Positions 27,022-35,195 of a stretch of DNA of 64,000 nucleotides are shown here, in pieces (position 1 is the first letter of the stretch; every line of letters begins with the position of its first letter). The position numbers and the translations under genes were made by a program. A model generated the notes under the pieces. It was not told the origin of the DNA, did not search any database, and saw nothing but the letters and a program-made list of their open reading frames with translations. The stretch is from Arthrobacter sp. PvP023. Lineage in GTDB: Bacteria > Actinomycetota > Actinomycetes > Actinomycetales > Micrococcaceae. The DNA is taken from contig NZ_JAFIBI010000001.1 in NCBI RefSeq assembly GCF_017832975.1, forward strand, positions 620,001 to 684,000, written 5' to 3'.

Positions 27022-27065
27022 GAGAGCGTTCGGGTAAAACCGGCAGGATGTGAGAGAGCGTTCCG
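26984..27065. repeat. 32-base tandem repeat array, locus 3 (about 2.5 copies)
   Basis: Units 26984-27015, 27016-27047 and partial 27048-27065, each beginning ATGTGAGAGAGCGTT and ending AAAACCGGCAGG. The first unit is coding for the DinB-like protein; the second holds its stop codon. The array lies between that gene and the convergent pabC. It has the same orientation as locus 1. Confidence 0.93.
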
Positions 27066-27080
27066 TGGGGGCGGCGGCAG

Positions 27081-28025
27081 CTATTCGATGGTGGCGAACA
27101 GCTCGTTGAGCTCGTCGGTCAGCTGTTTCCGGAGCGCGGGCGTGCCGATTTCCTTGCCGTCGATGTGGTTCACGGGTGCCAGCAGCCGGATGCTGGAAAT
27201 CAGCCACACGGCGTCGGCGTCGAAGAGGTCCCTCGGCTCCAGCGGGCCGTAGCCGAGTTCCCAGCCTGCAGCCTTGGCGGCAGCAAAGAGCGCGCCCTGG
27301 GACGTTCCCGGGAGGATGCCGCTGTCCAGCTGCGGGGTGATGAGGCGGCGCACCGTGCGGGTGCCGCCGTCGCCGTCGTCGACTGTGTCAAGGTGCGCCA
27401 GCAGGACGGTGGACGTGGGGCCTTCGAGGACGCGGCCGTCGGACGAGGTGAAGATGACATCGTCCGCCCCCTGGTTGTGGGCGTACCGCAGTGCCGCCAT
27501 GTTCACCGCGTAGGAGAGCGTCTTGGCGCCCAGCAGCAGCCACGGCGCCCGTTCACCCACTTCACTGTCGTAGCCGCGGTCCAGGAGGATGACGTCGATC
27601 CCGGTCTCGCGCTGGCGCCGGCCGGCGGCGGGGACCGGCGAAGCCTGGACCCAGCAGGTGGGGCGTGCTCCGCCCTCGGCGCCGCGGGTGCAGATCAGCT
27701 TCACCACCGTCTCGTCTTCCTCCGGTGTGCCGGCGGGATGCTGGGACCGGTATTCGGCCACCGCCGTCGCGATGGCCCGGCGCCAGGTGTCCTCGCCCGG
27801 GATGTCCAGTTCCAGCGCGCGGGCCGAACCCTGCAGCCGCCGCAGATGGGCGTCCAGCTTCCGCGGGTTTCCCCCCACGGCCAGCATGGACTCAAAAACA
27901 CCGTCGCCGCGGGTGGCACCCTGGTCCGTGGCCATCAGCTGGGGCTGCGACGCATCGGCGATCCGGCCCTCGTCGAACCGGGGGTCAAGGAATACGAGCA
28001 CGGTGGCCGGGGCAGCAGCAGTCAT
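27081..28025 (-). CDS. pabC: Aminodeoxychorismate lyase-like class IV aminotransferase
   Basis: A 314-residue fold-type IV PLP enzyme. The motif TRGDGVFESMLAVGG, the PLP lysine in LLLGAKTLSYAVNMAA and the phosphate-binding DGRVLEGPTSTV fit aminodeoxychorismate lyase (PabC), which releases 4-aminobenzoate for folate. A branched-chain or D-amino-acid aminotransferase is possible from sequence alone, but a PabB-like gene 1.6 kb away supports folate. It ends 16 bases from the repeat array. Confidence 0.8.
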   Translation of the reverse strand: MTAAAPATVLVFLDPRFDEGRIADASQPQLMATDQGATRGDGVFESMLAVGGNPRKLDAHLRRLQGSARALELDIPGEDTWRRAIATAVAEYRSQHPAGTPEEDETVVKLICTRGAEGGARPTCWVQASPVPAAGRRQRETGIDVILLDRGYDSEVGERAPWLLLGAKTLSYAVNMAALRYAHNQGADDVIFTSSDGRVLEGPTSTVLLAHLDTVDDGDGGTRTVRRLITPQLDSGILPGTSQGALFAAAKAAGWELGYGPLEPRDLFDADAVWLISSIRLLAPVNHIDGKEIGTPALRKQLTDELNELFATIE

Positions 28026-28128
28026 GCCTCAAGCTTAGCCGCGGCCCCGGAGTCCGGACGCGGGATAGGCTGTGCTGGATGCCTCTCCGGAACCGGTCCG
28101 GCGGGCGAGTAACCGTGGGAGTCTGTCT

Positions 28129-29604
28129 GTGTTGTGGCCGTTTCCGCTGGTGGGCACCGCGCCTTACTGGCTCGTGCTGGCGCTGAGCATTGTTGACCTG
28201 GTCATCCGGGTCCTGGCGTTGGGAATCATTCCGGGGAACCGCCGTCCCACCACGGCCATGGCCTGGCTGCTGGGAATCTTCTTTGTGCCCGCCCTCGGCC
28301 TGATCCTGTTCCTGCTCTTTGGAAACTTCAAACTCTCCCGGAAGCGCCGGGCACAGCAGGATGCCGTGAACAAGCGGGTCCGCGCCGGCACCTCCCAGCT
28401 GGCCGCCGTCGAAAGCGAATACGACGGCCCGGAATGGGTGGCGTCGGCGGCGGAACTGAACAAGACCCTTGGTTCGCTGCCCATGGTGGACGGCAACAGC
28501 GTGGAGCTGCTGCCCGGTTACCCCGACTCGATCAAAGCCATGGCCGCCGCCGTGCGCGGGGCAAAGAACTTCGTCAACGCCGAGTTCTACATCATGAGCA
28601 CGGACCACATCACCGACGATCTGTTCGCTGCCTTGGAAGAGGCCGCGGAACGCGGCGTCCAGGTCCGGGTGCTGTTCGACCACCTCGGCACCCTGCGGAT
28701 CAAGGGCTACCGGAAGCTGATCAAGCGCCTGAAAGCGAGCAAGATCCAGTGGCGGCCCATGCTGCCGCTGCGTCCGGTACACGGCCAGTGGCGCCGGCCC
28801 GACCTGCGCAACCACCGCAAGATCATGGTGATCGACGGCGAAATCGCCTTCACGGGTTCGCAGAACCTGATCGAGCCCTCCTACAACAATCCCCGGCACC
28901 GCAAGGTGGGGCGCGAGTGGGTGGAGCTGATGGCCTGCCTGCGCGGGCCGATCGTCACCACGCTCAACGTGGTCTTCGCCACCGACTGGCTCAGTGAGAC
29001 GGACGAGTCCCTGGAGGACCAGCTGGCCCACCAGCCCGAGACAGCAGCGGGCGCCGTGACCGCCCAGGCCGTGCCCAGCGGTCCCGGCTTCATCACCGAG
29101 AACAACCTGCGCCTCTTCAACACCCTCATCTACTCCGCGCAGCACAAAATCTCCATCTGCAGCCCGTACTTCGTCCCCGATGATTCGCTGCTCTACGCGG
29201 TGACGACGGCGGCGCAGCGCGGGGTCGACGTCGAACTTTTCGTCTCGGAAAAGGGAGACCAGTTCCTGGTCCACCACGCGCAGCAGTCCTACTACGAGGC
29301 GCTGCTGGAAGCGGGCGTGCGGATCTACCTCTACAAGGCGCCGTTCGTGCTGCATGCGAAGCATTTCACCATCGACAACGAAGTGGCCGTTCTGGGGTCC
29401 AGCAACATGGACATGAGGTCCTTCTCGCTCAACCTGGAGGTTTCGGTGATGCTCCTTGGCGCCGACATCGTAGCCAAGATGCGCGCCGTGGAGGACACCT
29501 ACCGGGACATTTCCCGCGAACTGACGCTTGAGGACTGGATGGAGCGGCCCATGGCGGTCAAGTACGTGGACAACGTCGCACGGCTCACGGCCACGCTGCA
29601 GTAG
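28129..29604 (+). CDS. cls: Cardiolipin synthase (phospholipase D family)
   Basis: A 491-residue enzyme with two N-terminal membrane helices (PYWLVLALSIVDLVIRVLAL; MAWLLGIFFVPALGLILFLL) followed by two phospholipase-D domains. The HKD motifs are NHRKIMVIDGEIAFTGSQN (about residue 225) and LHAKHFTIDNEVAVLGSSN (about residue 405). It joins phosphatidyl groups to make cardiolipin at the membrane. GTG 28129 is chosen because GGGAG lies eight bases upstream; the frame remains open to a GTG at 28072. Confidence 0.92.
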   Translation: MLWPFPLVGTAPYWLVLALSIVDLVIRVLALGIIPGNRRPTTAMAWLLGIFFVPALGLILFLLFGNFKLSRKRRAQQDAVNKRVRAGTSQLAAVESEYDGPEWVASAAELNKTLGSLPMVDGNSVELLPGYPDSIKAMAAAVRGAKNFVNAEFYIMSTDHITDDLFAALEEAAERGVQVRVLFDHLGTLRIKGYRKLIKRLKASKIQWRPMLPLRPVHGQWRRPDLRNHRKIMVIDGEIAFTGSQNLIEPSYNNPRHRKVGREWVELMACLRGPIVTTLNVVFATDWLSETDESLEDQLAHQPETAAGAVTAQAVPSGPGFITENNLRLFNTLIYSAQHKISICSPYFVPDDSLLYAVTTAAQRGVDVELFVSEKGDQFLVHHAQQSYYEALLEAGVRIYLYKAPFVLHAKHFTIDNEVAVLGSSNMDMRSFSLNLEVSVMLLGADIVAKMRAVEDTYRDISRELTLEDWMERPMAVKYVDNVARLTATLQ

Positions 29605-29608
29605 CGCC

Positions 29609-29624
29609 GCCCCTCGGCAGGGGC
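29609..29624. terminator. Short perfect hairpin between convergent cls and pabB
   Basis: Six-base arms GCCCCT and AGGGGC around CGGC, followed by a second hairpin at 29641-29655 (GGTGC-CTGCA-GCACC). Both lie in the 56-base gap between two gene ends and may stop transcription in both directions. There is no T-tract. Confidence 0.5.
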
Positions 29625-29660
29625 CACCCCCGCAGCAGGCGGTGCCTGCAGCACCCGGAG

Positions 29661-31727
29661 TCAGCTTTCCGGGAAGTCCGCGCCGAGCGCGGAGAGGACT
29701 CCGTACGCCTTGGTCCGGATTTCGTCGTACTCCTCCTGCGGCGAGGAATCCGCGGTGATGGCACCGCCGACGCCGAGGCTCAGGTCAGAGCCGCCGGCAC
29801 CGTTTGCGCGGATCACCAGCGTCCGGATGGCCACCGCGGTGTCCATCGCCCCGCTCAGGGAGAAATAGCCGATGGCGCCCGAATAGACCCCGCGCGGCGC
29901 CCCTTCCAGCCGGTCCAGGATGGCCATGGTGCTGATCTTCGGCGCCCCCGTCATGGAGCCCGCGGGAAAGCACGCGGCGACGGCCTCGGCGCGCGGCAGC
30001 CCCGGCTTCAGCCTCGCATCGATGGTGCTGACCATCTGGTGGACCGTGGCATAGCTTTCGATCGCGCAGAGCCTGCTGACGGTGACAGACCCTGCCACGG
30101 CGAAGTGGCTGAGGTCGTTGCGGAGCAGGTCCACAATCATGATGTTCTCGGCCCGGTCTTTGGGGGAGGACTCCAGGTCCTCGCGCAGCTCCCGGTCCCG
30201 GACCGGTTCCGCGGCCCGCGGGCGGGTGCCCTTGATCGGCTCGGCGCGCATGCCGCCGTCGGCCGCTATCCGCAGGAAACGCTCCGGCGACGTGCTGGCC
30301 ACGGTGAGACCGCCGAACCGCAGGTAGCTGGCGAACGGCGCAGGGTTTCTCCGGCGCAGCGCCAGGTAGGTGCGCCAGGGGTCCAGCCCGTCCGGGCCGG
30401 CCGGCACCGCCGCACTGACGGCCGTGGTGAGGCACACCTCGTAGGTGTTCCCCTCGGAGATTTCACGCTGGGCTTCAGCGATCTTCAGCTTGTAGGCCTG
30501 CTCGGTATCGCGGCCTGTGAACGCGGGGGCGGGCTTTGTTCCGGGCACGACGGCGGCACTGGCGCCCGGTTCCGAGGGGGCGCCAGCCGTCGCGCCCGCG
30601 GCAGCTGCCGCGACGGCCGAGCGGGCCAGGTCCATCCACTGCGAGGCATCGGGCGTCTCCAGGGCCAGGAGCCACACGCTGCCCTCTTGATGGTCCAGGA
30701 CCACGGCCCGGCCGGCGAAGATCATGGCGGCATCGGGGATGTCCGACGGAACGTCGCTGCCGCCGGTTTCACGCTTGAGTTCGTAGCCCAGGTAGCCCAG
30801 CCAGCCGAGGGTGAATTCGCAGGGGTAGCCTTCCGGCGCCCGGAGCGCCCGGCGCCCCCAGACGGCGTCGAGCCAGCGGAAGAACGGTCCGGCGGTGGAA
30901 ACAGTGGCGGTGCCGGTGGTCAGCCGGGTCACGCCGGAACGGTGCCGGACGTCCTGGCCGAAGCTGCCGCCGTCGTCCGCCATGATGCTGAAGCGGCTGC
31001 GCTCGGCGGGCGGTCCGTCCGTCCTGAGCGAGGAATCCAGCCACACGGCATTCGGCGAGCGGCCGTAGAGGGCGTCGAAGAGCCGGGCGGCGTCGGGAAC
31101 GTAGTCAAGCCGCTCGGCATGGAGCTGAAGGCCGCGGCGGGCCGAGAGCTCTGGCAGCAGCACGGCCGCAAGGGCCGGAAGGTACTGGAGCGCCCGGAGG
31201 ACATCATCCGGGGCGGTGCCGTCAGCCAGGTTGAGCACCCGGATGTCGGCATGGTCCTGCACCGGGTCCGTTGCCAGCCACTCATCCTCCTGCGCTGCCC
31301 ACTGGTCCCAAAACGGTTCGTAGGTGCTGCCGTCACGTGCCAGGGCGCGGCTGCGGCGGTCGATGTCGGAGGACTCTGCCCAGACGACGGCGTCCAGCAG
31401 CGGGCGGGCGGATGCCGCCGCGGCGCCCACACCTTCCACGATGACGATCTCTGCCGGGAGTGTTGTGTGCGAGTTGCCGTCGTAGTGGTTCTCCCAGTCC
31501 CAGCTGACCCATTCGGCAGCTTCGCCGCGGCTGAGCGGGGCCAGCACGGTAGTGACATAACGTTCGATGCCAGCCGCCAGGCCGTTCCAGCCGGGATAGA
31601 CGTCCTCGAGGTGGAACAGCGACACCTTGTGATGCTCCCGCAGCCGCGCGGCAAGCTCGATTGCGAGGGTGGTTTTTCCTGCGCCGGACCGGCCGTCGAC
31701 GGCAATGATCACGGGTGCTGGGGTCAT
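29661..31727 (-). CDS. pabB: P-loop kinase fused to aminodeoxychorismate synthase component I
   Basis: A 688-residue two-part protein. Residues 1 to about 200 form a uridine-kinase-like P-loop domain (Walker A GRSGAGKTT at residues 12-20, then VEGVGAAAASARPLLD). Residues 205-688 are a chorismate-binding PabB. PIKGTRPR carries the Lys that marks PabB rather than TrpE; DLLRNDL and FPAGSMTGAPK complete the active site. PabB with a glutaminase makes aminodeoxychorismate for folate. What the kinase domain adds is unknown. The start overlaps the phosphatase stop by four bases. Confidence 0.88.
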   Translation of the reverse strand: MTPAPVIIAVDGRSGAGKTTLAIELAARLREHHKVSLFHLEDVYPGWNGLAAGIERYVTTVLAPLSRGEAAEWVSWDWENHYDGNSHTTLPAEIVIVEGVGAAAASARPLLDAVVWAESSDIDRRSRALARDGSTYEPFWDQWAAQEDEWLATDPVQDHADIRVLNLADGTAPDDVLRALQYLPALAAVLLPELSARRGLQLHAERLDYVPDAARLFDALYGRSPNAVWLDSSLRTDGPPAERSRFSIMADDGGSFGQDVRHRSGVTRLTTGTATVSTAGPFFRWLDAVWGRRALRAPEGYPCEFTLGWLGYLGYELKRETGGSDVPSDIPDAAMIFAGRAVVLDHQEGSVWLLALETPDASQWMDLARSAVAAAAAGATAGAPSEPGASAAVVPGTKPAPAFTGRDTEQAYKLKIAEAQREISEGNTYEVCLTTAVSAAVPAGPDGLDPWRTYLALRRRNPAPFASYLRFGGLTVASTSPERFLRIAADGGMRAEPIKGTRPRAAEPVRDRELREDLESSPKDRAENIMIVDLLRNDLSHFAVAGSVTVSRLCAIESYATVHQMVSTIDARLKPGLPRAEAVAACFPAGSMTGAPKISTMAILDRLEGAPRGVYSGAIGYFSLSGAMDTAVAIRTLVIRANGAGGSDLSLGVGGAITADSSPQEEYDEIRTKAYGVLSALGADFPES

Positions 31728-32272
31728 GAAATAGAGCGTACCTGCTGCCCGGGCTGCTTCTGTTGCTGCACTTCCCGCCGGACGTGGTCAACGATTCCGG
31801 GAACAGCCGCCTTGATGAGGTCCCAGGTGATGTCGAAGTCGGCATGCCCGCCGTACCAGGGATCTTCGATGCCCTGGTCCAGGAGGTCCCTGCCGGAGAC
31901 GGCCGGGTCGAAGCTGCGCAGCATCCGGATCCGGGCCAGCGCCTCGCCGTCGGGGGCCGTCGCCCGGAGCCAGCCGTAATGGTCCACGTCGAGGGCGAGG
32001 ATCAGGTGGCGGTCACGGAACCATTCGGGACGCCACTCCCGCGCCACGTGCGTGTTGGAGGCGAGTTGGTGGGCGGCCAGCTTGCGGGCGGCCCGGGGAT
32101 CGATGGGGCGGCCAGCCTCATAGGCAGTGGTTCCGGCGGAATCCACCACGACGTCGCCGGCGAGCCCCGCTGCTGCGAAGGCCTTGGCCAGCATCAGCTC
32201 GGCCATCGGGGACCGGCAGATATTTCCGGTACACACCGCGATGATCCGGTATGGGCTCGACGTTGAGGACAT
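31724..32272 (-). CDS. Low-molecular-weight protein tyrosine phosphatase
   Basis: A 182-residue LMW-PTP. The phosphate-binding loop CTGNICRS (residues 14-21, nucleophile C14, R20) and the general-acid EDPWYGG near residue 137 are intact. It removes phosphate from tyrosine or acts as an arsenate-reductase-like relative; the DPWYGG form fits a phosphatase. It is translationally coupled to the kinase-PabB fusion downstream. Confidence 0.9.
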   Translation of the reverse strand: MSSTSSPYRIIAVCTGNICRSPMAELMLAKAFAAAGLAGDVVVDSAGTTAYEAGRPIDPRAARKLAAHQLASNTHVAREWRPEWFRDRHLILALDVDHYGWLRATAPDGEALARIRMLRSFDPAVSGRDLLDQGIEDPWYGGHADFDITWDLIKAAVPGIVDHVRREVQQQKQPGQQVRSIS

Positions 32273-32431
32273 GGAGCAAGCATGGGGGATGGTGCCCCCT
32301 CTTGGCTAGTCACAGGCCGCGCGTATTACGCTTCAGTCAATTCTGTTTCGGATTCCGTCATATTTCCGTAGGCACTGCAGATGCGGGAACAGATTGAGTG
32401 GCATCCCAGTTATCAGTACTGAGGAAGAAAA

Positions 32432-32782
32432 GTGAGCACTACATGCACTGCACTGGTCATTCCGGCCCGGTTGGGCGATGCCCTGAGGACCGTCGCGCTG
32501 GAGGCGACTACCGACGCTCTTCAGCAGCTGGTGGGGGGACACCTGGAGTCCGTCAGCCGCGGTGACTGGCACGTTTACCTGAACGCCGAAGGCCACCTCA
32601 TGAACCTGCCGCCGAACATCCGCGCAGCCCAACTTATCCGAGAGGCGGGCCTGGACCTGTCCGATGCTGCCAGGGGTACGGCTGTGTTCCTTGGCAGGAC
32701 TGAGCGCGGCGGCGAAGCGGACGTCCCGGAGCACCTGCTGCGGCGGGCCGCGGAAATGTTCGGTTCCCCGCTGGCCGCCTAG
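32432..32782 (+). CDS. DUF3846 domain protein
   Basis: A 116-residue soluble protein. VSRGDWHVYLNAEGHLMNLP and the following NIRAAQLI with GTAVFLG match DUF3846, a family seen in phages and actinobacteria and of unknown function. GTG 32432 has GAGGAAG eight bases upstream. It stands alone: the 159-base region upstream is AT-richer and probably holds its promoter, and the gene downstream is convergent. Confidence 0.75.
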   Translation: MSTTCTALVIPARLGDALRTVALEATTDALQQLVGGHLESVSRGDWHVYLNAEGHLMNLPPNIRAAQLIREAGLDLSDAARGTAVFLGRTERGGEADVPEHLLRRAAEMFGSPLAA

Positions 32783-32795
32783 GCCGGCCGCCTGC

Positions 32796-33176
32796 TCAGA
32801 GGCCGGCCAGTCGCACCACCAGGGCGTACATTCCCCAGAGGCCGGCGCCCAGGAGGAGGCCCAGATAGGCCAGTACAAGCCTGGTGTCGCGCAGGTAGCA
32901 GTTCGACTTTGTCAGCCCCTTCCGGCGGGCTTTCCAGTATCCGACGAATCCGATGGCCGCGAACACCGCCAAGGCGGCCGGGCCGGCCAGCCAGCCCAGG
33001 AGGGCGATTGTGGCGAAGATGCACAGCCGCAGCGGATCGAATGGAGCGGCGGCCTGCGGATCCGGGCTGGCGTCCGGCTGGACACCGTGGGCGCCGTGCC
33101 GGGTGACGTGGGCGCGCACCAGTTGCGACGGCAAAGGGCCGGAGGCGATGCGCTTCGCGTCGGAATCGGAACTCAT
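32796..33176 (-). CDS. Small membrane protein, last gene of the radical-SAM/Lgt-like cassette
   Basis: A 126-residue protein: about 45 hydrophilic residues, then hydrophobic segments LRLCIFATIALLGWLAGPAA, ALAVFAAIGFVGYW and LVLAYLGLLLGAGLWGMYAL. The loop KARRKGLTKSNCYLRD is basic. I do not recognise the family. Three consecutive ATG codons (33182, 33179, 33176) are possible; 33176 has AAGGA five bases upstream. It starts eight bases after the radical-SAM gene. Confidence 0.7.
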   Translation of the reverse strand: MSSDSDAKRIASGPLPSQLVRAHVTRHGAHGVQPDASPDPQAAAPFDPLRLCIFATIALLGWLAGPAALAVFAAIGFVGYWKARRKGLTKSNCYLRDTRLVLAYLGLLLGAGLWGMYALVVRLAGL

Positions 33177-33184
33177 CATCATCC

Positions 33185-34789
33185 TTAGAGCTGGCGCACC
33201 GGTAGCAGCTGCTGGCCCGTGGCAGTGCTCATCCGTTGCTTGGACAGGGACGGCCAGGCCTGGACGGCGCAGAACGGAGCGCACTGGTGATCGCCGGCGT
33301 CGCTCTTGGTTCCAACGTGCACGCAGCATTGGGTGAGCCGCTCCTCGATCATGGTCGAAATGTCCATAAAGGGCTTGACCATGATCCGCGTGATGCGTTC
33401 GCCGAGAAGCCGGCGCAACCGTTGCTGCTGGCCCGGGAGCTTTCCGGCCGCCAGGGTAGTCAGTGTGCCGATGCCGAGGTCGCACTGGGTGCAGATGTTC
33501 TTCCAGAGATCCACTGTTTTCGGGTGGGACAACGATGACTGTTCGCTCAGCAGGTCGAGCAGCGAGGACTTCATGAGGGTGCGCAGCTCGAGCGGGATGG
33601 TGCTGTCGGCGATGCGGTTGGCGATGCTCTCCGGATTGAGCTCCAGCCAGGCGAGCAGCTGATCGTGCCCGATGAGGGCCGTCAGCGACCGCCACACCCC
33701 GGAGTCGTCCTTGAGCATGTAGCCGACGGAAGCGCAGTGCGGATGCGAGCACGGCAGGGCTGTCAGGTCATGCCAGGAGACCACCCCGTTGGTTTGCTCC
33801 GCCAGCCTTTCGAGCACGCCCGTGTGGGTGAGCCGGTCCAGGGGATCGATGCCGTGTCCGCGGCCGGAGCCGAACACCGGCTGCAGCGCGACTCCGCCCA
33901 CGAACGGGGTTTCCAGCGCCCGCATGACGACTGCGCCCACCTCGCCGTCGTTGACGCCGAGCGTCGCCGTCATGGTCAGGGTGGTGAAGACGCCCGCCTC
34001 GGACAGACGCGAGATCGCCGCGTCCTTGAAGCGGGTCAGATCGCCACCGCGGTGATGGATCGATGCCTCTTTGGAGGGCCCGTCGTACTGGAGGTAGACC
34101 TCCACCCGGTCGCGGTGCCTGGCCAGCAGCGCCAGCAGTTCGTCGTCGGTCGCGATCAGCATGCCGTTGCTGTTCACCATGATCCGGACGATCGGACGCG
34201 CAACCAGCTCCTCCAGAAGCTCGGCGAGATGGGGGTAGAGCGTGGGCTCGCCGCCGGAGAGCATCAACACGTCAAGGCGCCCGTTCTCCCGGGCAAGCCG
34301 TGCATCGATATTCGCGAGCACCTCGGTGAGCGGCGCCACCCCCTGTAATTGAGGGCCGGACGAGGTGAAGCAAGTGGGGCAGCGCAGATTGCAGTGCTCG
34401 ATTATGTCTTGCAGGAGGATGCACGTGTGCTGTGTCTGCATGGCGGGAAGCCCGTAGGCGTAGGCCTCGGGTATCGGGCGGAAGTTGTCCGCCTGGTCGG
34501 GGACGTGCTGTTTGGTGGGCGCCTGCCATTTCTCCAGGTAGCGCAGGATTTCCGGCGATTCGTCGTACAGCGTGCGCACCAGGCCGTGGTCGGGGCAGCC
34601 GCGTTCGAGCCAGACGCGGTCGTCACGGATCAGCAGCACCCCGGACAGGCGCCGCACCTGGGCAAGCGGCGGGTTCGTCTCGTGGCAGCGGGGGCAGAAC
34701 GCCGTAACATAACGGTGGATCCGGTCGCCGCGCAACGGCTGGCCGGGGCCGGGAAGCGTCCGTCCTGCGGCCAAGGGTGAAGGGCTCAT
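33185..34789 (-). CDS. Radical SAM protein, tetraether lipid synthase (Tes/MJ0619)-like
   Basis: A 534-residue protein with three cysteine regions. Residues 32-65 (FCPRCHETNPP, then GCPDHGLVRTLYDESPE) form the rubredoxin-like module of MJ0619/Tes proteins. The radical-SAM loop HCNLRCPTC (C133, C137, C140) is followed by LMLSGGEPTLYP. Near the C-terminus are NICTQCDLG and CCVHVG with QCAPFCAVQ, resembling the Tes tail that ends in IPFC. Archaeal Tes joins lipid tails through C-C bonds; the same chemistry here is inference. ATG 34789 has GGGAG seven bases upstream and begins just after the preceding stop. Confidence 0.82.
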   Translation of the reverse strand: MSPSPLAAGRTLPGPGQPLRGDRIHRYVTAFCPRCHETNPPLAQVRRLSGVLLIRDDRVWLERGCPDHGLVRTLYDESPEILRYLEKWQAPTKQHVPDQADNFRPIPEAYAYGLPAMQTQHTCILLQDIIEHCNLRCPTCFTSSGPQLQGVAPLTEVLANIDARLARENGRLDVLMLSGGEPTLYPHLAELLEELVARPIVRIMVNSNGMLIATDDELLALLARHRDRVEVYLQYDGPSKEASIHHRGGDLTRFKDAAISRLSEAGVFTTLTMTATLGVNDGEVGAVVMRALETPFVGGVALQPVFGSGRGHGIDPLDRLTHTGVLERLAEQTNGVVSWHDLTALPCSHPHCASVGYMLKDDSGVWRSLTALIGHDQLLAWLELNPESIANRIADSTIPLELRTLMKSSLLDLLSEQSSLSHPKTVDLWKNICTQCDLGIGTLTTLAAGKLPGQQQRLRRLLGERITRIMVKPFMDISTMIEERLTQCCVHVGTKSDAGDHQCAPFCAVQAWPSLSKQRMSTATGQQLLPVRQL

Positions 34790-34790
34790 G

Positions 34791-35195
34791 TCAGGCTCCC
34801 ATCTGAGCGAGGGATCCGACGCAGAGTCCGCCGCCAAGCAACGTGAACATTCCGAGGCCAATCAGAAGCCCGGCGCCGAAACGCGATGTCCGCCGCCTGA
34901 GCGCAAGCAGGACGGATACCAGCAAGTACAGGATGATCGGTATGAACGCGGCTAGCCCGCCGAGGCCGAAGGAGCCCCATGCGTAGGGACCGACGGCCAT
35001 AAGGGACCCGACATAGACCACATAGAGCGCCACGGCGCCAAGCACGATGCCGAGGGCCATGGAGCCGCCGGCCGGTTGTTGCACCGGGCCATGGCCGCCG
35101 GGTAAGTCTTGACCATCCGCGGGCGGGTTCTGAGGCGGGGGTGGGGGAGGTGTCCGGGGAGGTGTCCGGGGAATGTCAGGGGTGTCCTCGCTCAT
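34791..35195 (-). CDS. Proline-rich membrane protein (DUF4190-like), cassette member
   Basis: A 134-residue protein: a proline-rich cytoplasmic head (RTPPRTPPPPPPQNPP) followed by three hydrophobic helices (MALGIVLGAVALYVVYVGSL, LGGLAAFIPIILYLLVSVLL, LIGLGMFTLLGGGLCVGSLA). The fold resembles DUF4190-type proteins, weakly. Its ATG (35195) overlaps the stop of the Lgt-like gene, and its stop lies one base before the radical-SAM start, so the three genes are one translational unit. Confidence 0.72.
   Translation of the reverse strand: MSEDTPDIPRTPPRTPPPPPPQNPPADGQDLPGGHGPVQQPAGGSMALGIVLGAVALYVVYVGSLMAVGPYAWGSFGLGGLAAFIPIILYLLVSVLLALRRRTSRFGAGLLIGLGMFTLLGGGLCVGSLAQMGA

Noticed and set aside
29661..31727. 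Anthranilate synthase TrpE
   Set aside because: The PIKGT motif with its Lys marks PabB, and a PabC-like gene is nearby.
30039..31979. Very long open frame on the plus strand opposite the kinase-PabB gene
   Set aside because: The translation is low-complexity, rich in Gly, Arg, His and Gln, with no domain; it mirrors the codon bias of the real minus-strand gene. The same holds for open frames opposite 3672-4928, 12871-14505 and 55802-56884.
32432..32782. Phage remnant around the DUF3846 gene
   Set aside because: No integrase, structural phage gene, tRNA or attachment repeat is visible next to it.
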